Shown: positions 29,549-36,959, counted from the first letter of the stretch. The stretch is DNA of 36,959 bases from Brevundimonas sp. (GCF_013823285.1 NZ_PNLV01000013.1:1-36959); one strand, 5' to 3'. Notes: generated by a model from the letters alone, not told the origin. Program-made: numbers and translations.

Positions 29549-30823
29549 ATGTTCACCCTTCTCAACGCCCAGAGCCTGATCGGCCTGGCGGTCATCATCG
29601 GCCTGTGCTGGGCGCTGTCGGAGAACCGGCGGGCCTTTCCATGGAAGCTGGCGCTGGGGGCCGTGGCGGTCCAGACGGCCATCATCCTGTTCGTGTTCGG
29701 GGTGCCCGGCGCGGACATCGGGCTGGCGGTGATCTCCGGCGCGGTCGAGGGTCTGGCGACAGCCACCCGGCGCGGGGCCCAGTTCATCTTCGGCTATCTG
29801 GCCGGGGGAGATCAGCCCTATTCTGTGGAGAACCAGGGGGCGCTGTTCGTCTTCGCCTTCCAGGTGTTGCCGCTGATTCTGGTGATCTCGGCCCTGTCGG
29901 CCCTGTTGTGGCACTGGAAGATCCTGAAGTGGATCACGCGGGGCTTCGGCCTGCTGTTCCAGAAGTCCATGGGGCTGGGCGGCGCCTCGGCGCTGGCGGT
30001 GGCCTCCAACATCTTCCTCGGCATGATCGAGAGCCCCATCGTCATCCGGGCCTATCTGGACAAGCTGACCCGGTCGGAGATCTTCCTGCTGATGACGGTG
30101 GGCTTCTCCACCGTGGCGGGCTCGACCATGGTGGCCTACGCCACCATCCTGGCGCCGGTGCTGCCCAATGCGGCGGGCCACGTGCTGGTCGCCTCCATCG
30201 TCTCGGCCCCGGCGGGTGTGCTGCTGGCTCGCATTCTGGTGCCGGAAAAGCCCGGGGAGGGCGGCGCCTACGCCGAATACGACTCGGCCCTGAAGTACGA
30301 CAGCGCCATCGACGCCATCTCCAAGGGCACGGCGGACGGCCTGATGGTGGTGCTGAACATCTCGGCCATCCTGATCGTGTTCGTGGCCCTGATGACCCTG
30401 GTCAACATGATGCTGGGCGGCCTGTGGCTGTTCGGCGAACCGGTGACGGTGGAGCGTCTGCTGGGGTTCGCCTTCGCGCCGCTGGCGTGGGCCACGGGGG
30501 TGCAGTGGAGCGAGGCGGGAACCGCCGGCTGGCTGCTGGGGGTCAAGCTGACCCTGACCGAGTTCGTGGCCTTCATCGAACTGGGCTCGATCCCGGAGGG
30601 CGAGATCAGCGAGCGCACTCGCCGACTGATGACCTACGCCCTGTGCGGCTTCGCCAACATCGGCTCGGTGGGCATTTCGGTCACCGGCCTGTCCATCCTG
30701 ATCCCGGAACGGCGCGAGATGGTGCTGGGCCTGGTCTGGAAGGCGCTGATGGGCGGGTTCCTGGCCACCCTGGTCACCACCTCGGTGGTCGGCGCCTTGC
30801 CGGACAGCATCTTCACCGGTTAG
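29549..30823 (+). CDS. NupC/CNT family nucleoside transporter
   Basis: ATG at 29549 (MFTLLNAQSLIGLAVI) with GGGGA nine bases before it gives 424 residues; a TTG two codons earlier is also possible. The family features are seen: PWKLALGAVAVQTAIILFVF, LGGASALAVASNIFLGMIESPIVIRAYLDKLTRSE, TVGFSTVAGSTMVAYATIL, and the CNT signature region GVKLTLTEFVAFIELGS followed by ALCGFANIGSVGISVTGLSILIPERR. The signature usually has Asn before EFVA; here it is Thr. Function: uptake of nucleosides with Na+ or H+. Probably not part of the bufferin operon. Confidence 0.92.
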   Translation: MFTLLNAQSLIGLAVIIGLCWALSENRRAFPWKLALGAVAVQTAIILFVFGVPGADIGLAVISGAVEGLATATRRGAQFIFGYLAGGDQPYSVENQGALFVFAFQVLPLILVISALSALLWHWKILKWITRGFGLLFQKSMGLGGASALAVASNIFLGMIESPIVIRAYLDKLTRSEIFLLMTVGFSTVAGSTMVAYATILAPVLPNAAGHVLVASIVSAPAGVLLARILVPEKPGEGGAYAEYDSALKYDSAIDAISKGTADGLMVVLNISAILIVFVALMTLVNMMLGGLWLFGEPVTVERLLGFAFAPLAWATGVQWSEAGTAGWLLGVKLTLTEFVAFIELGSIPEGEISERTRRLMTYALCGFANIGSVGISVTGLSILIPERREMVLGLVWKALMGGFLATLVTTSVVGALPDSIFTG

Positions 30824-30855
30824 GTTTCGAAAAGAAACGAACTGGAGGGCGATCC

Positions 30856-31473
30856 ATGAAGCTCTATGACACCCAACGCGCGCCCAATCCGCGCCGCGTT
30901 CGCTGGCTGATGGCGGAAAAGGGCGTCGAGGACATCGAGATCGTTCAGGTCGATCTTCTCTCCGGCCAGCACCGGACGCCCGAATATCGCGACAAGGTGG
31001 GCGCCCCGCACGTTCCGGCGCTGGAGCTGGACGACGGGACCTGCATCTCGGAGTCCCTGGCCATCTGCCGCTATCTGGAGACGCTGTATCCGGAACCGAA
31101 CCTGTTCGGCCGGGATGCGCGTGAACAGGCCGAGATCGAGATGTGGACCCGGCGGGTCGAGATGTACCTGTCCACGCCCATGATGCTGACGGTGCGCTTC
31201 ACCCATCCGGCGCTGGCGGCGCTGGAAGATCCCAAGCCGGAGGTGGCGGCCTACAACCGCGACGGTGCGCAGCGCTACATGAAGTCGCTGGATCGCCGTC
31301 TGGCGGATCATGCGTTCATCGCCGCAGACCGCTTTACCATCGCCGACATCGTGGCGGCGACGGGCGTGGATTTCGGTCGCCTGATCAAGTACCGGCCACC
31401 GGAAGAGTACGTCCATTTCAACCGCTGGCTCGAGGCGTGCCGCGCCCGCCCGGCGGCGAAGGCGGGGCTGTAA
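30856..31473 (+). CDS. Glutathione S-transferase family protein
   Basis: 205 residues with the two-domain GST fold: thioredoxin-like N-terminus with MKLYDTQRAPNPRRVRWLMAEKGV, the cis-proline strand HVPALELDDG and the glutathione-binding ISESLAICRYLE, then an all-helical C-terminal domain with the family block RLADHAFIAADRFTIADIVAATGVDFG. A GGAGGG site precedes the ATG, 32 bases after nupC. GST of this type conjugates or reduces electrophiles or peroxides; the substrate is unknown. The following DUF1275 gene starts 13 bases after it. Confidence 0.92.
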   Translation: MKLYDTQRAPNPRRVRWLMAEKGVEDIEIVQVDLLSGQHRTPEYRDKVGAPHVPALELDDGTCISESLAICRYLETLYPEPNLFGRDAREQAEIEMWTRRVEMYLSTPMMLTVRFTHPALAALEDPKPEVAAYNRDGAQRYMKSLDRRLADHAFIAADRFTIADIVAATGVDFGRLIKYRPPEEYVHFNRWLEACRARPAAKAGL

Positions 31474-31486
31474 CGGGGAGGTCGCC

Positions 31487-32125
31487 ATGCAGGTTTTGGC
31501 CCCGGTCGAACGCTGGATGGCCGTGCTGCTGGCGGCCCTGGCCGGCTATGTGGACAGCATCGGCTTCCTGCAACTGGGCGGTCTGTTCGTCTCGTTCATG
31601 AGCGGCAACACCACGCGCATGGCTGCGGGGCTGGCCCAGGGCGACTGGCGACTGGCCGGGACCGCCGGGCTGATCCTGCTGCTGTTCGTGATCGGGGCCA
31701 TGGCGGGCGCTCTGGTGGCTTCGGGCGGCGGCCGGCGTCCGCGCGCCCGGGTGCTGGCCGTGGAGGCCGCCCTGTTGCTGGCGGCGGCCCTCGCAGCCGG
31801 ATTGGGCCGTCCGTTCATCGCCGTCACCTGCATGGTGCTCGCCATGGGACTGGAGAACGCGGTGTTTCTCAGGAACGGACAGGTGGGCGTCGGGCTGACC
31901 TACATGACCGGCGCCCTGGTCAGGATCGGCCATACACTGGCGGCGGCCATGCGCGGCGGCGCCCTGCGGGATGTGATCCCTCCGCTGATGCTGTGGGGCG
32001 GGCTGACCGGCGGCGCGATCCTAGGCGCACTGGTCTTCAGCACCGTCGGTCTCGTCGCGCTGTATCCGGCGGCGGGTCTTGCGGCGGTGCTGGCAGTGGC
32101 GTCGGGGCGTGTCCGCTCTGCGTAA
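31487..32125 (+). CDS. DUF1275 family membrane protein
   Basis: 212 residues with six membrane helices. The family signature is at the N-terminus: LAALAGYVDSIGFLQLGGLFVSFMSGNTTRMAAGLAQGDW, followed by hydrophobic segments, a RPFIAVTCMVLAMGLENAVFLRNGQVGVGLTYMTGALVRIGHTLA stretch typical of DUF1275/YoaK proteins, and two further helices. Their transport or sensing role is not known. It lies 13 bases after the GST gene, probably co-transcribed, and 37 bases before the toxin-antitoxin pair. Confidence 0.9.
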   Translation: MQVLAPVERWMAVLLAALAGYVDSIGFLQLGGLFVSFMSGNTTRMAAGLAQGDWRLAGTAGLILLLFVIGAMAGALVASGGGRRPRARVLAVEAALLLAAALAAGLGRPFIAVTCMVLAMGLENAVFLRNGQVGVGLTYMTGALVRIGHTLAAAMRGGALRDVIPPLMLWGGLTGGAILGALVFSTVGLVALYPAAGLAAVLAVASGRVRSA

Positions 32126-32141
32126 GTTGCGCTCCGGCATT

Positions 32142-32154
32142 AGCTAACCTAGCT
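32142..32154. promoter_or_regulatory. Palindromic operator candidate of the Phd/VapC module
   Basis: AGCTA-ACC-TAGCT is a perfect 5-bp inverted repeat eight bases before the antitoxin ATG, embedded in the only AT-richer patch of the 37-base gap. Type II antitoxins normally repress their own promoter through such a site. No clear -35 or -10 pair can be fixed. Confidence 0.45.
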
Positions 32155-32162
32155 TATCTCCC

Positions 32163-32453
32163 ATGGCCGTCACTGCGAACATCCACGACGCGAAGACCAA
32201 TCTGTCGAAGCTGATCGAACGGGCCGTCGCCGGGGAGGAGGTCATCATCGCCAGGGCGGGCAAGCCGCTTGTGCGGCTGCTGCCGATCGAGGTCGCCAAA
32301 CCGAAGGGCAAGCGCGGAATTCTCGGGTCGCGAAGAGGGCAGATCAAATATGCGCCCGATTGGGACAGCCCGGAGACGAACGCCGAGATCGAGCGGCTTT
32401 TTTATGGTGAGGAAGCGGACGAGCCCCCTCTGCGCGGCGTCGCGGAAGAGTGA
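32163..32453 (+). CDS. Type II antitoxin, Phd/YefM family
   Basis: 96 residues. N-terminal DNA-binding Phd domain: MAVTANIHDAKTNLSKLIERAVAGEEVIIARAGKPLVRLLPI, where AKTNLSKLIERA and GKPLVRLLP are the usual blocks. The C-terminal part (KGKRGILGSRRGQIKYAPDWDSPETNAEIERLFYG) should wrap the toxin. Its stop overlaps the toxin start by four bases (GTGA). Together they form a Phd/VapC-type module, a common accessory element in Caulobacterales. Confidence 0.92.
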   Translation: MAVTANIHDAKTNLSKLIERAVAGEEVIIARAGKPLVRLLPIEVAKPKGKRGILGSRRGQIKYAPDWDSPETNAEIERLFYGEEADEPPLRGVAEE

Positions 32454-32827
32454 GGCTTCTGCTCGACACCAATGTCGTCCTGTGGATGCTGGATGATCCG
32501 GAAAGACTCTCGTTACTCGCGCGGGACGCGATCGATGACGCCTCCAACACCCTCATGGTCAGCACCGTCTCGATCCTCGAGGTGGCCATCAAACTCTCCA
32601 CCGGAAAGCTGGAGATCGCCTACGACCTGCTGGAAGCCGTGGCGGAGGAAGGCTGCGAGATTCTCGATGTGAAAGCGGAGCATGCCTGGACGGTCAGGAG
32701 CTTGCCCCTGATCCACCGCGACCCTTTCGACCGGCTGCTGGTCGCCCAGGCGATCTGCGAAAGGGTCGTCATGGTCACAAGCGACCGGACCCTCCCCCGC
32801 TACGGCGCGCCCATCCTGCGCGCCTGA
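32450..32827 (+). CDS. Type II toxin VapC, PIN-domain ribonuclease
   Basis: 125 residues from GTG 32450. PIN acidic residues are complete: Asp6 (LLLDTNVVLW), Glu44 (SILEVAIKLSTGKL), Asp94 (HRDPFDRLLVAQA) and Asp112 (VTSDRTL), so the nuclease should be active. It is of the Sll0205-like PIN group, with LSLLARDAIDDASNTLMVSTVSILEVAIKLS. VapC toxins cut specific tRNA or rRNA; the target here is unknown. It overlaps the antitoxin by four bases and converges with the thioesterase gene, ending two bases from it. Confidence 0.92.
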   Translation: MRLLLDTNVVLWMLDDPERLSLLARDAIDDASNTLMVSTVSILEVAIKLSTGKLEIAYDLLEAVAEEGCEILDVKAEHAWTVRSLPLIHRDPFDRLLVAQAICERVVMVTSDRTLPRYGAPILRA

Positions 32828-32829
32828 CC

Positions 32830-33264
32830 TCACGCCCGCGGGGTGAATTTCTTGATCACGCCGGAGAAGGTCATAAGGGTCCGGCCCTCTGCGTGGATCT
32901 GGCCGCGCACGAAGATCAGCGAGCCGCCCGCGCGCACCACCTCGCCGGTGGCCTCCACAAGTTCGCCCACATGGGCGCCATCGATGAAGGTGGAGTCCAG
33001 CTGCACCGTCACCCCGGATTTGCCCTCCATCTCCTGATAGGCAGTCTGGAACAGGGCGATGTCGGCGAAGGTCATCAGGCAGCCGCCGTGCATGCGCCCG
33101 CCCGCGTTCATGTGCTTGGGCTCGGCCCGGAAGGCGCAGCGCATCTGGCCGTCGGGGTCGGGCTTGAAATAGAACGGGCCGACCACCTGGTCGAAGGTGC
33201 CGTGCAGGTCATAGGTCTGCCAGCCGGCGAATTCGCCCTCGCTCACCGTGATCTTCTCGACCAT
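32830..33264 (-). CDS. PaaI-type hotdog thioesterase
   Basis: ATG at 33264, with GGAG eight bases before it, gives 144 residues; the frame is open further upstream but without family content. The hotdog fold is seen in FYFKPDPDGQMRCAFRAEPKHMNAGGRMHGGCLMTFADIALFQTAYQ, with the N-x-x-GRMHGG and D motif of PaaI/YdiI-like thioesterases, then VTVQLDSTFIDGAHVGELVEATGEVVRAGGSLIFVRGQI. It hydrolyses acyl-CoA; the natural substrate is not known. Divergent from the DUF3253 gene with a 49-base gap. Confidence 0.9.
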   Translation of the reverse strand: MVEKITVSEGEFAGWQTYDLHGTFDQVVGPFYFKPDPDGQMRCAFRAEPKHMNAGGRMHGGCLMTFADIALFQTAYQEMEGKSGVTVQLDSTFIDGAHVGELVEATGEVVRAGGSLIFVRGQIHAEGRTLMTFSGVIKKFTPRA

Positions 33265-33313
33265 CCTCAATCTCCGACTCGAAATATCTTTTGCAGCGCA
33301 GCATATAGGCCCG

Positions 33314-33580
33314 ATGACCGATCCAATCGAGAGCGCCATTTTCGAACACCTGAACCGGCTGGCGCCCGGAAAGTCCATCGAGCCGTCCGACGTGGCCAAG
33401 GAACTGGAGCCCGAACAGTGGCAGCGGATGCTGCCCAAGGTGCGCGGCGTCGCCGTGGGCCTGGCCCGCGAAGGCCGCCTGATCATCACCAAGAAGGGCA
33501 AGCCAGTCGATCCGAACGCCTTCAAGGGCGTTATCCGGCTGAAGCTGCCGGACGCCCCTGGAGATGATGACCCCGCCTGA
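33314..33580 (+). CDS. DUF3253 domain-containing protein
   Basis: 88 residues from ATG 33314: IESAIFEHLNRLAPGKSIEPSDVAKELEPEQWQRMLPKVRGVAVGLAREGRLIITKKGKPVDPNAFKGVIRLKLP. This is the winged-helix-like DUF3253 pattern, including the W-x-x-ML-P-V-R-x-x-A-x-x-LA-x-x-G block and VDP-x-x-x-KG-x-IRL. Such short proteins may bind DNA, but function is unknown. It overlaps the next gene by 17 bases, so translation is likely coupled. Confidence 0.87.
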   Translation: MTDPIESAIFEHLNRLAPGKSIEPSDVAKELEPEQWQRMLPKVRGVAVGLAREGRLIITKKGKPVDPNAFKGVIRLKLPDAPGDDDPA

Positions 33581-34160
33581 CCTGAACGCCGTCCTCGCCG
33601 AGATCCGCGCCTGCCGCGCCTGTGCGGGCGAGCTGGCGCATGAGCCCCGGCCGGTGGTGATGGTGGCGCTCGAGACGCGCCTGCTGATCTGCGGCCAGGC
33701 GCCGGGGCGCCGCGTGCATGAGAGCGGCGCGCCGTTCACCGATGCGTCCGGCGACCGGCTGCGGGACTGGATGGGGGTGGATTCGGAGACCTTCTACGGC
33801 GATCCGAGCATCGGCGTGGCGGCCCAGGCCTTCTGCTATCCTGGCACGGCCGCGGGGGGCGGGGACCATCCGCCGCCCAGGCGCTGCGCCCAGCTGTGGC
33901 GGCCCCGCCTGCTGGAGGCCCTGCCGGAGGTGGAGCTGACCCTGCTGGTGGGCGGCCACGCCCAGGCCTGGGCGCTGGCGGACCGCATGAAACCGACCAT
34001 GACCGCGACCGTGGCGGCGTGGCGGGACTATCTGCCGGACGTCCTGCCCCTGCCGCACCCTTCCTGGCGCAACACCGCCTGGCTGCGACGCAATCCGTGG
34101 TTCGAGGCCGAGGTGGTCCCTTATCTGCGCGGGCGGGTGCGGGCTATGCTGGCGTCATGA
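33564..34160 (+). CDS. Uracil-DNA glycosylase family protein
   Basis: 198 residues (two consecutive ATGs at the start). The glycosylase motif A-like region is LLICGQAPGRRVHESGAPFTDASGDRLRDWMG, and the C-terminal LPHPSWRN (His165) resembles motif B. Four cysteines, Cys17, Cys20, Cys91 and Cys108, are spaced in the way seen in iron-sulfur UDG families, though I have not checked the exact pattern. Probable role: removal of uracil from DNA. Overlaps the hydrolase gene by four bases. Confidence 0.83.
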   Translation: MMTPPDLNAVLAEIRACRACAGELAHEPRPVVMVALETRLLICGQAPGRRVHESGAPFTDASGDRLRDWMGVDSETFYGDPSIGVAAQAFCYPGTAAGGGDHPPPRRCAQLWRPRLLEALPEVELTLLVGGHAQAWALADRMKPTMTATVAAWRDYLPDVLPLPHPSWRNTAWLRRNPWFEAEVVPYLRGRVRAMLAS

Positions 34161-35140
34161 TCCGTCTCGTCTCCGTCTTGATCCTGATGCTGGCCTTGGC
34201 CGCCTGCGCGCCGACGGTGCAGCAGCCCCTGACCCCGCCGCCAAACTTCGCCGGGCCGGTCATAACGACCGGCGCCTTCGTGGTGCAGGACGGGGCCCGC
34301 CTGCCCCTGCTGCGCTGGCTGCCCGAGGGCGAACCGTGGGCGGTGGTGGTGGCCCTGCACGGCATGAACGACCACAAGGCCTCCTTTCATCTGGCCGGGC
34401 CGCACTGGGCCGAGCAGGGGGTGGCCACCTACGCCTATGACCAGCGGGGCTTCGGCCGGGCGCCCGGACGCGGGGTCTGGGCCGGGCAGGACCTGATGGC
34501 CGACGATCTGCGCACGGTGGTCGCCCTGGTCCGGGCCCGGCATCCGAACGCGGTCATCGCCGTGGCCGGGGAGAGCATGGGCGGGGCCGTGGCCGTCGCC
34601 GCCTTCGCCTCGGATCGCCCGCCCGCCGCCGACCGGTTGGTGCTGCTGGCGCCTGCGGTGTGGGGCTGGTCCAGCCAGCCGCTCAGCTACCGCGCCAGCC
34701 TGTGGGCCGCCGCACGTCTGATGGGATCGACGGCGCTGGAACCGCCCGATTGGGCCGTGCGCGACATCCGCGCCTCGGACAATCTGGTGGAACTGCTGCG
34801 CATGGGCCGCGACCCGGACATGATTTTCGCCACCCGGTTCGACGCGCTGGCGGGGCTCGTGGACCTGATGGAGACGGCCAGCCGCGATCTGGGCCGCACC
34901 CGCGTCCCGACCGCCCTGTTCTACGGGGCCCACGACCAGATCATCGAGGACGAGCCCATGGCGCTGGCTCTGGAGCGGGCAGGGGAGCCGCCGAACCTGC
35001 GCACGGCCTTCTACGAAGACGGCTGGCACCTGCTGAACCGGGACCGGCAGGCCCTGCGCGTCTATGGGGACGTGGCGGCCTTCCTGCGCGATCCCGCCGC
35101 GCCGTTCCCGTCGGGCGCCCCGCCGGTTCCCGCCGAATAG
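34157..35140 (+). CDS. Alpha/beta-hydrolase lipoprotein (monoacylglycerol-lipase-like)
   Basis: ATG at 34157 overlaps the preceding stop (ATGA) and gives 327 residues. The N-terminus MIRLVSVLILMLALAACAPT has a lipobox LAAC (Cys17), so the enzyme should be anchored in the envelope. Alpha/beta-hydrolase features: oxyanion region ALHGMNDHKASF, YDQRGFGRAPGR, nucleophile Ser140 in AGESMGGAV, Asp in FYGAHDQIIED, and catalytic His in YEDGWHLLNRDR. The serine aminopeptidase/monoacylglycerol-lipase group fits best. Substrate unknown. Confidence 0.9.
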   Translation: MIRLVSVLILMLALAACAPTVQQPLTPPPNFAGPVITTGAFVVQDGARLPLLRWLPEGEPWAVVVALHGMNDHKASFHLAGPHWAEQGVATYAYDQRGFGRAPGRGVWAGQDLMADDLRTVVALVRARHPNAVIAVAGESMGGAVAVAAFASDRPPAADRLVLLAPAVWGWSSQPLSYRASLWAAARLMGSTALEPPDWAVRDIRASDNLVELLRMGRDPDMIFATRFDALAGLVDLMETASRDLGRTRVPTALFYGAHDQIIEDEPMALALERAGEPPNLRTAFYEDGWHLLNRDRQALRVYGDVAAFLRDPAAPFPSGAPPVPAE

Positions 35141-35233
35141 TCAGCGCCTCGAAACCGTCATGCTTGCCCGGCAGGAGCAGGCGGCGTATCTGGCGCGCAC
35201 AAAAATCTGCTCAGGGAAGGCTCAGTTCAGGGC

Positions 35234-36325
35234 ATGACGCTTTTCGATTCGCCGTCTTTTGCACAACACGAAGGCGTGCACGCCTTCTTTGACGAGAAAA
35301 CCGGCCTCAAGGCCATGGTCGCGGTGCACTCCACCGCGCGGGGCCCCGCGGTGGGCGGCTGCCGCATGTGGAACTACGGCTCCTCGGCCGAGGCGCTGGA
35401 GGACGTTCTGCGTCTGTCGCGCGGCATGAGCTACAAGAACGCCGTGGCCGATCTGGACATGGGCGGCGGCAAGTCGGTCATCATGGGCGACAGCCGCACA
35501 CAGAAGACGCCGGAGCTGTTCCGCGCCTTCGGTCGCGCGCTGAACACCCTGGGCGGCACCTATTATTCGGCCGAGGACGTGGGCGTGTCGGTGGAGGACA
35601 TCGCCGAGGCCCGCAAGGAGACCCCCTATGTGGTCGGCCTGTCCGGCGGCAAGGAGGGCTCGGGCGACCCCAGCCCCGTCACCGCCGAGGGCGTCTATCG
35701 CTCCACCCTGGTGGCCGCGCGCCGCCTGTGGAAGCAGGACGACCTGACCGGCCTGACCGTGGCCCTGCAGGGCGTGGGCCATGTGGGCGGCTATCTGGCC
35801 GACAAGCTGGCGAAGGCCGGCGCGAAGCTGATCATCACCGACGTCAACACCCAGGCGCTGGAAGAGGTCGCGGCCCGCACGGGCGCCGAGATCGTGGCCC
35901 CGGACGCCATCTATGATGTCCAGGCCGACATCTACGCCCCGTGCGCCCTGGGCGCGACCCTGAACGAGAAGACCCTGGACCGCATCACGGCCCGGGCGGT
36001 GGTGGGCGCGGCCAACAACCAGCTGGCCACGCCGGAAATCGGCCTCGAGCTGTTCCGTCGCGGCGTGCTGTACGCCCCTGACTATGTCGTCAACGGCGGC
36101 GGCATCATCAATGTGGCCTCCGAGATGCGCGCCCGGGAAACCGGCGGTTCCTATGACCCGCAATGGGTCGAAGGCAAGCTGGACCGCCTGATGCAGACGC
36201 TGGAGGAGGTGCTGGAGCGTTCCGACGCCGAAAAGCGCCCGACCCACGAGATCGCCGACGCCATCGCGGAAGCGCGGATCAACGCGGCGCGGGATGCCAA
36301 GGAAGCCCAGCGCAAGGCGGCGTGA
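35234..36325 (+). CDS. ldh: Leucine/phenylalanine/valine-type amino acid dehydrogenase
   Basis: 363 residues, the normal length. It carries out oxidative deamination of branched-chain or aromatic amino acids with NAD. The catalytic Lys80 is in LDMGGGKSVI and substrate residues in GPAVGGCRMW; the NAD-binding motif is TVALQGVGHVGGYLADKLAKAGAKLIITD at about 176-204, followed by YAPCALGATLN and GAANNQLATPE. Substrate preference (Leu vs Val or Phe) cannot be told from sequence alone. It is preceded by a 93-base gap after the hydrolase and followed by the REP-like element. Confidence 0.9.
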   Translation: MTLFDSPSFAQHEGVHAFFDEKTGLKAMVAVHSTARGPAVGGCRMWNYGSSAEALEDVLRLSRGMSYKNAVADLDMGGGKSVIMGDSRTQKTPELFRAFGRALNTLGGTYYSAEDVGVSVEDIAEARKETPYVVGLSGGKEGSGDPSPVTAEGVYRSTLVAARRLWKQDDLTGLTVALQGVGHVGGYLADKLAKAGAKLIITDVNTQALEEVAARTGAEIVAPDAIYDVQADIYAPCALGATLNEKTLDRITARAVVGAANNQLATPEIGLELFRRGVLYAPDYVVNGGGIINVASEMRARETGGSYDPQWVEGKLDRLMQTLEEVLERSDAEKRPTHEIADAIAEARINAARDAKEAQRKAA

Positions 36326-36345
36326 CGTCCTCCCCATGGCTCGTC

Positions 36346-36440
36346 ATTCCCGGCCTTGTGCCGGGAATCCATACGCTCCGCTCTTTCGGGTCTGGCCCTG
36401 CGGGTCAGAGCGTATGGACCCTCGGGACAAGCCCGAGGGT
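36346..36440. repeat. REP-like element of nested palindromes
   Basis: Three stem-loops are stacked: ATTCCCGGC/GCCGGGAAT at 36346-36354 and 36360-36368; an 11-bp pair TCCATACGCTC/GAGCGTATGGA at 36368-36378 and 36408-36418 with a further 8-bp hairpin (one G-U pair) inside it; and ACCCTCGGG/CCCGAGGGT at 36418-36426 and 36432-36440. Such sequences recur between genes in Caulobacterales and Rhizobiales genomes. Its place between the ldh stop and the end of the convergent methyltransferase suggests a terminator or mRNA-stabilising effect. Confidence 0.7.
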
Positions 36441-36460
36441 GACGAGGATTGGGGATGTCA

Positions 36461-36959
36461 TCACCAATCGAGCGCTGCCTCCCCCCGCAGGATGGCCTCC
36501 GCCTCGGCCGAGTGCTTTGCGCCAGCCCGATCGTGCAGGATCAGGGGCGGTAGCAGGCGCAGGGGCGCGCGGCCGGTCTTGATGGCGTGGACGATCACCC
36601 GCTTGGCGGGGTCATCGGCGTAGGGGTGTACCGGCCGCACCGCGAACGAACCCGCCTTGTCGCCCAGCAGGGTCAGGATGTCCGCCAGCCGGTCGGCGCG
36701 GTGGATCATGACAATGCGCCCGCCTTCCTTGACGGCCTTGAGGAGAAAGCCGGTCCAGGCCGCCAGCCCATCGTCGGCCATCCAGGCGCCGCGCTTGCCG
36801 GGGGCGGGGGCGCGCAGGGCGGCGGGGTCGTCGAAGAAGGGCGGATTGCTGACGGCCCAGTCGAAGGGCTTAAGCCCCAGCGGCCGAAACCCGGCGGCTA
36901 CGTCGCCCGTGTGCACCGCGATCCGCTCGCCCCAGCCGTTCAGCGCCGCGTTGTCCTGC
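36461..36959 (-). CDS. tRNA1(Val) A37 N6-methyltransferase TrmN6-like, 5' end outside window
   Basis: 165 residues are visible; the frame runs off the right edge (first full codon 36958), so the GTG at 36916 is not the start. The adenine N6-methyltransferase motif NPPFF is clear in FDWAVSNPPFFDDPAALRAP, with QDNAALNGWGERIAVHTGDVAAG just before, as in TrmN6/YfiC proteins, and a C-terminal GRIVMIHRADRLADILTLL, VHPYADDPAKRVIVHAIK and HSAEAEAILRGE. The product would modify adenine 37 of tRNA-Val. The amino end with the SAM-binding GxGxG is not in the window. Confidence 0.85.
   Translation of the reverse strand, partial: QDNAALNGWGERIAVHTGDVAAGFRPLGLKPFDWAVSNPPFFDDPAALRAPAPGKRGAWMADDGLAAWTGFLLKAVKEGGRIVMIHRADRLADILTLLGDKAGSFAVRPVHPYADDPAKRVIVHAIKTGRAPLRLLPPLILHDRAGAKHSAEAEAILRGEAALDW

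Noticed and set aside
29395-31473. A 692-residue protein joining transporter DNA to the glutathione S-transferase
   Set aside because: Only the last 205 residues are meaningful; the rest is the nupC-like gene in a wrong frame.
36326-36460. A small coding frame downstream of ldh
   Set aside because: The sequence is fully explained by nested palindromes, and the frames across it are continuations of antisense frames.
1-36959. CRISPR arrays, rRNA or tRNA genes, insertion sequences, prophage genes, riboswitches
   Set aside because: No regularly spaced repeats, cloverleaf, transposase, integrase or phage structural gene was recognised; detection of tRNA and riboswitches by eye is limited.

Overview
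The window is a GC-rich, almost fully coding piece of a chromosome from an alphaproteobacterium of the Caulobacterales, most likely Brevundimonas or a close relative. The basis is the Caulobacter-like flagellar block (flgF-flgG-flgA-flgH divergent from fliL-fliM-pflI), a sigma54 promoter with an enhancer-like palindrome next to a CtrA-like site, and a SigF-NrsF pair facing a DUF2282/DUF692/DUF2063/DoxX (bufferin) operon. The genus is inference; no rRNA or tRNA gene was seen.

Layout. 1-2160: the tail of an unknown gene, an AT-rich island with a small two-helix membrane ORF, and three tandem secreted proteins of one family. 2290-8657: flagellar genes, distal rod and L-ring genes on the minus strand and motor/placement genes on the plus strand, sharing the control region at 5402-5600. 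8726-16652: housekeeping genes (DUF3297, a YbdG-like mechanosensitive channel, an AbgT transporter, pgeF, a NDUFAF7-type methyltransferase, lgt, ubiK, a YbjN-domain protein, proC). 16656-20316: a secreted hypothetical protein, a PetR-like response regulator with its EnvZ-type kinase, and ilvE. 20356-23413: a second two-component system, divergent from an isoprenylcysteine-methyltransferase-like membrane protein.

23485-29488 is the most interesting part. sigF and its membrane anti-sigma factor nrsF are followed on the same strand by a secreted caspase-fold protease with four PPC-type repeats. Divergently lie bufA, bufB, bufC and a doxX gene. Both sides of the 158-bp divergent region carry the same promoter motif, GTAACC-N15/16-CGAA, so SigF probably activates itself and the copper-buffering peptide operon together. 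The caspase gene may be a third, undescribed arm of this response; that link rests on gene order only.

29549-36959: nupC-type transporter, glutathione S-transferase, DUF1275 protein, a Phd/VapC toxin-antitoxin pair with a palindromic operator candidate, a PaaI-type thioesterase, DUF3253 protein, uracil-DNA-glycosylase-family protein, an alpha/beta-hydrolase lipoprotein, a leucine-type dehydrogenase, a REP-like nested palindrome, and a TrmN6-like methyltransferase cut by the right edge.

Start sites were moved from the longest reading frame where ribosome binding sites, promoters or four-base overlaps argued for it (flgF, abgT-like, pgeF, proC, both histidine kinases, the second response regulator, nupC, the thioesterase, the DUF3253 gene and the hydrolase). 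All family assignments come from reading motifs by eye; no database search was run.
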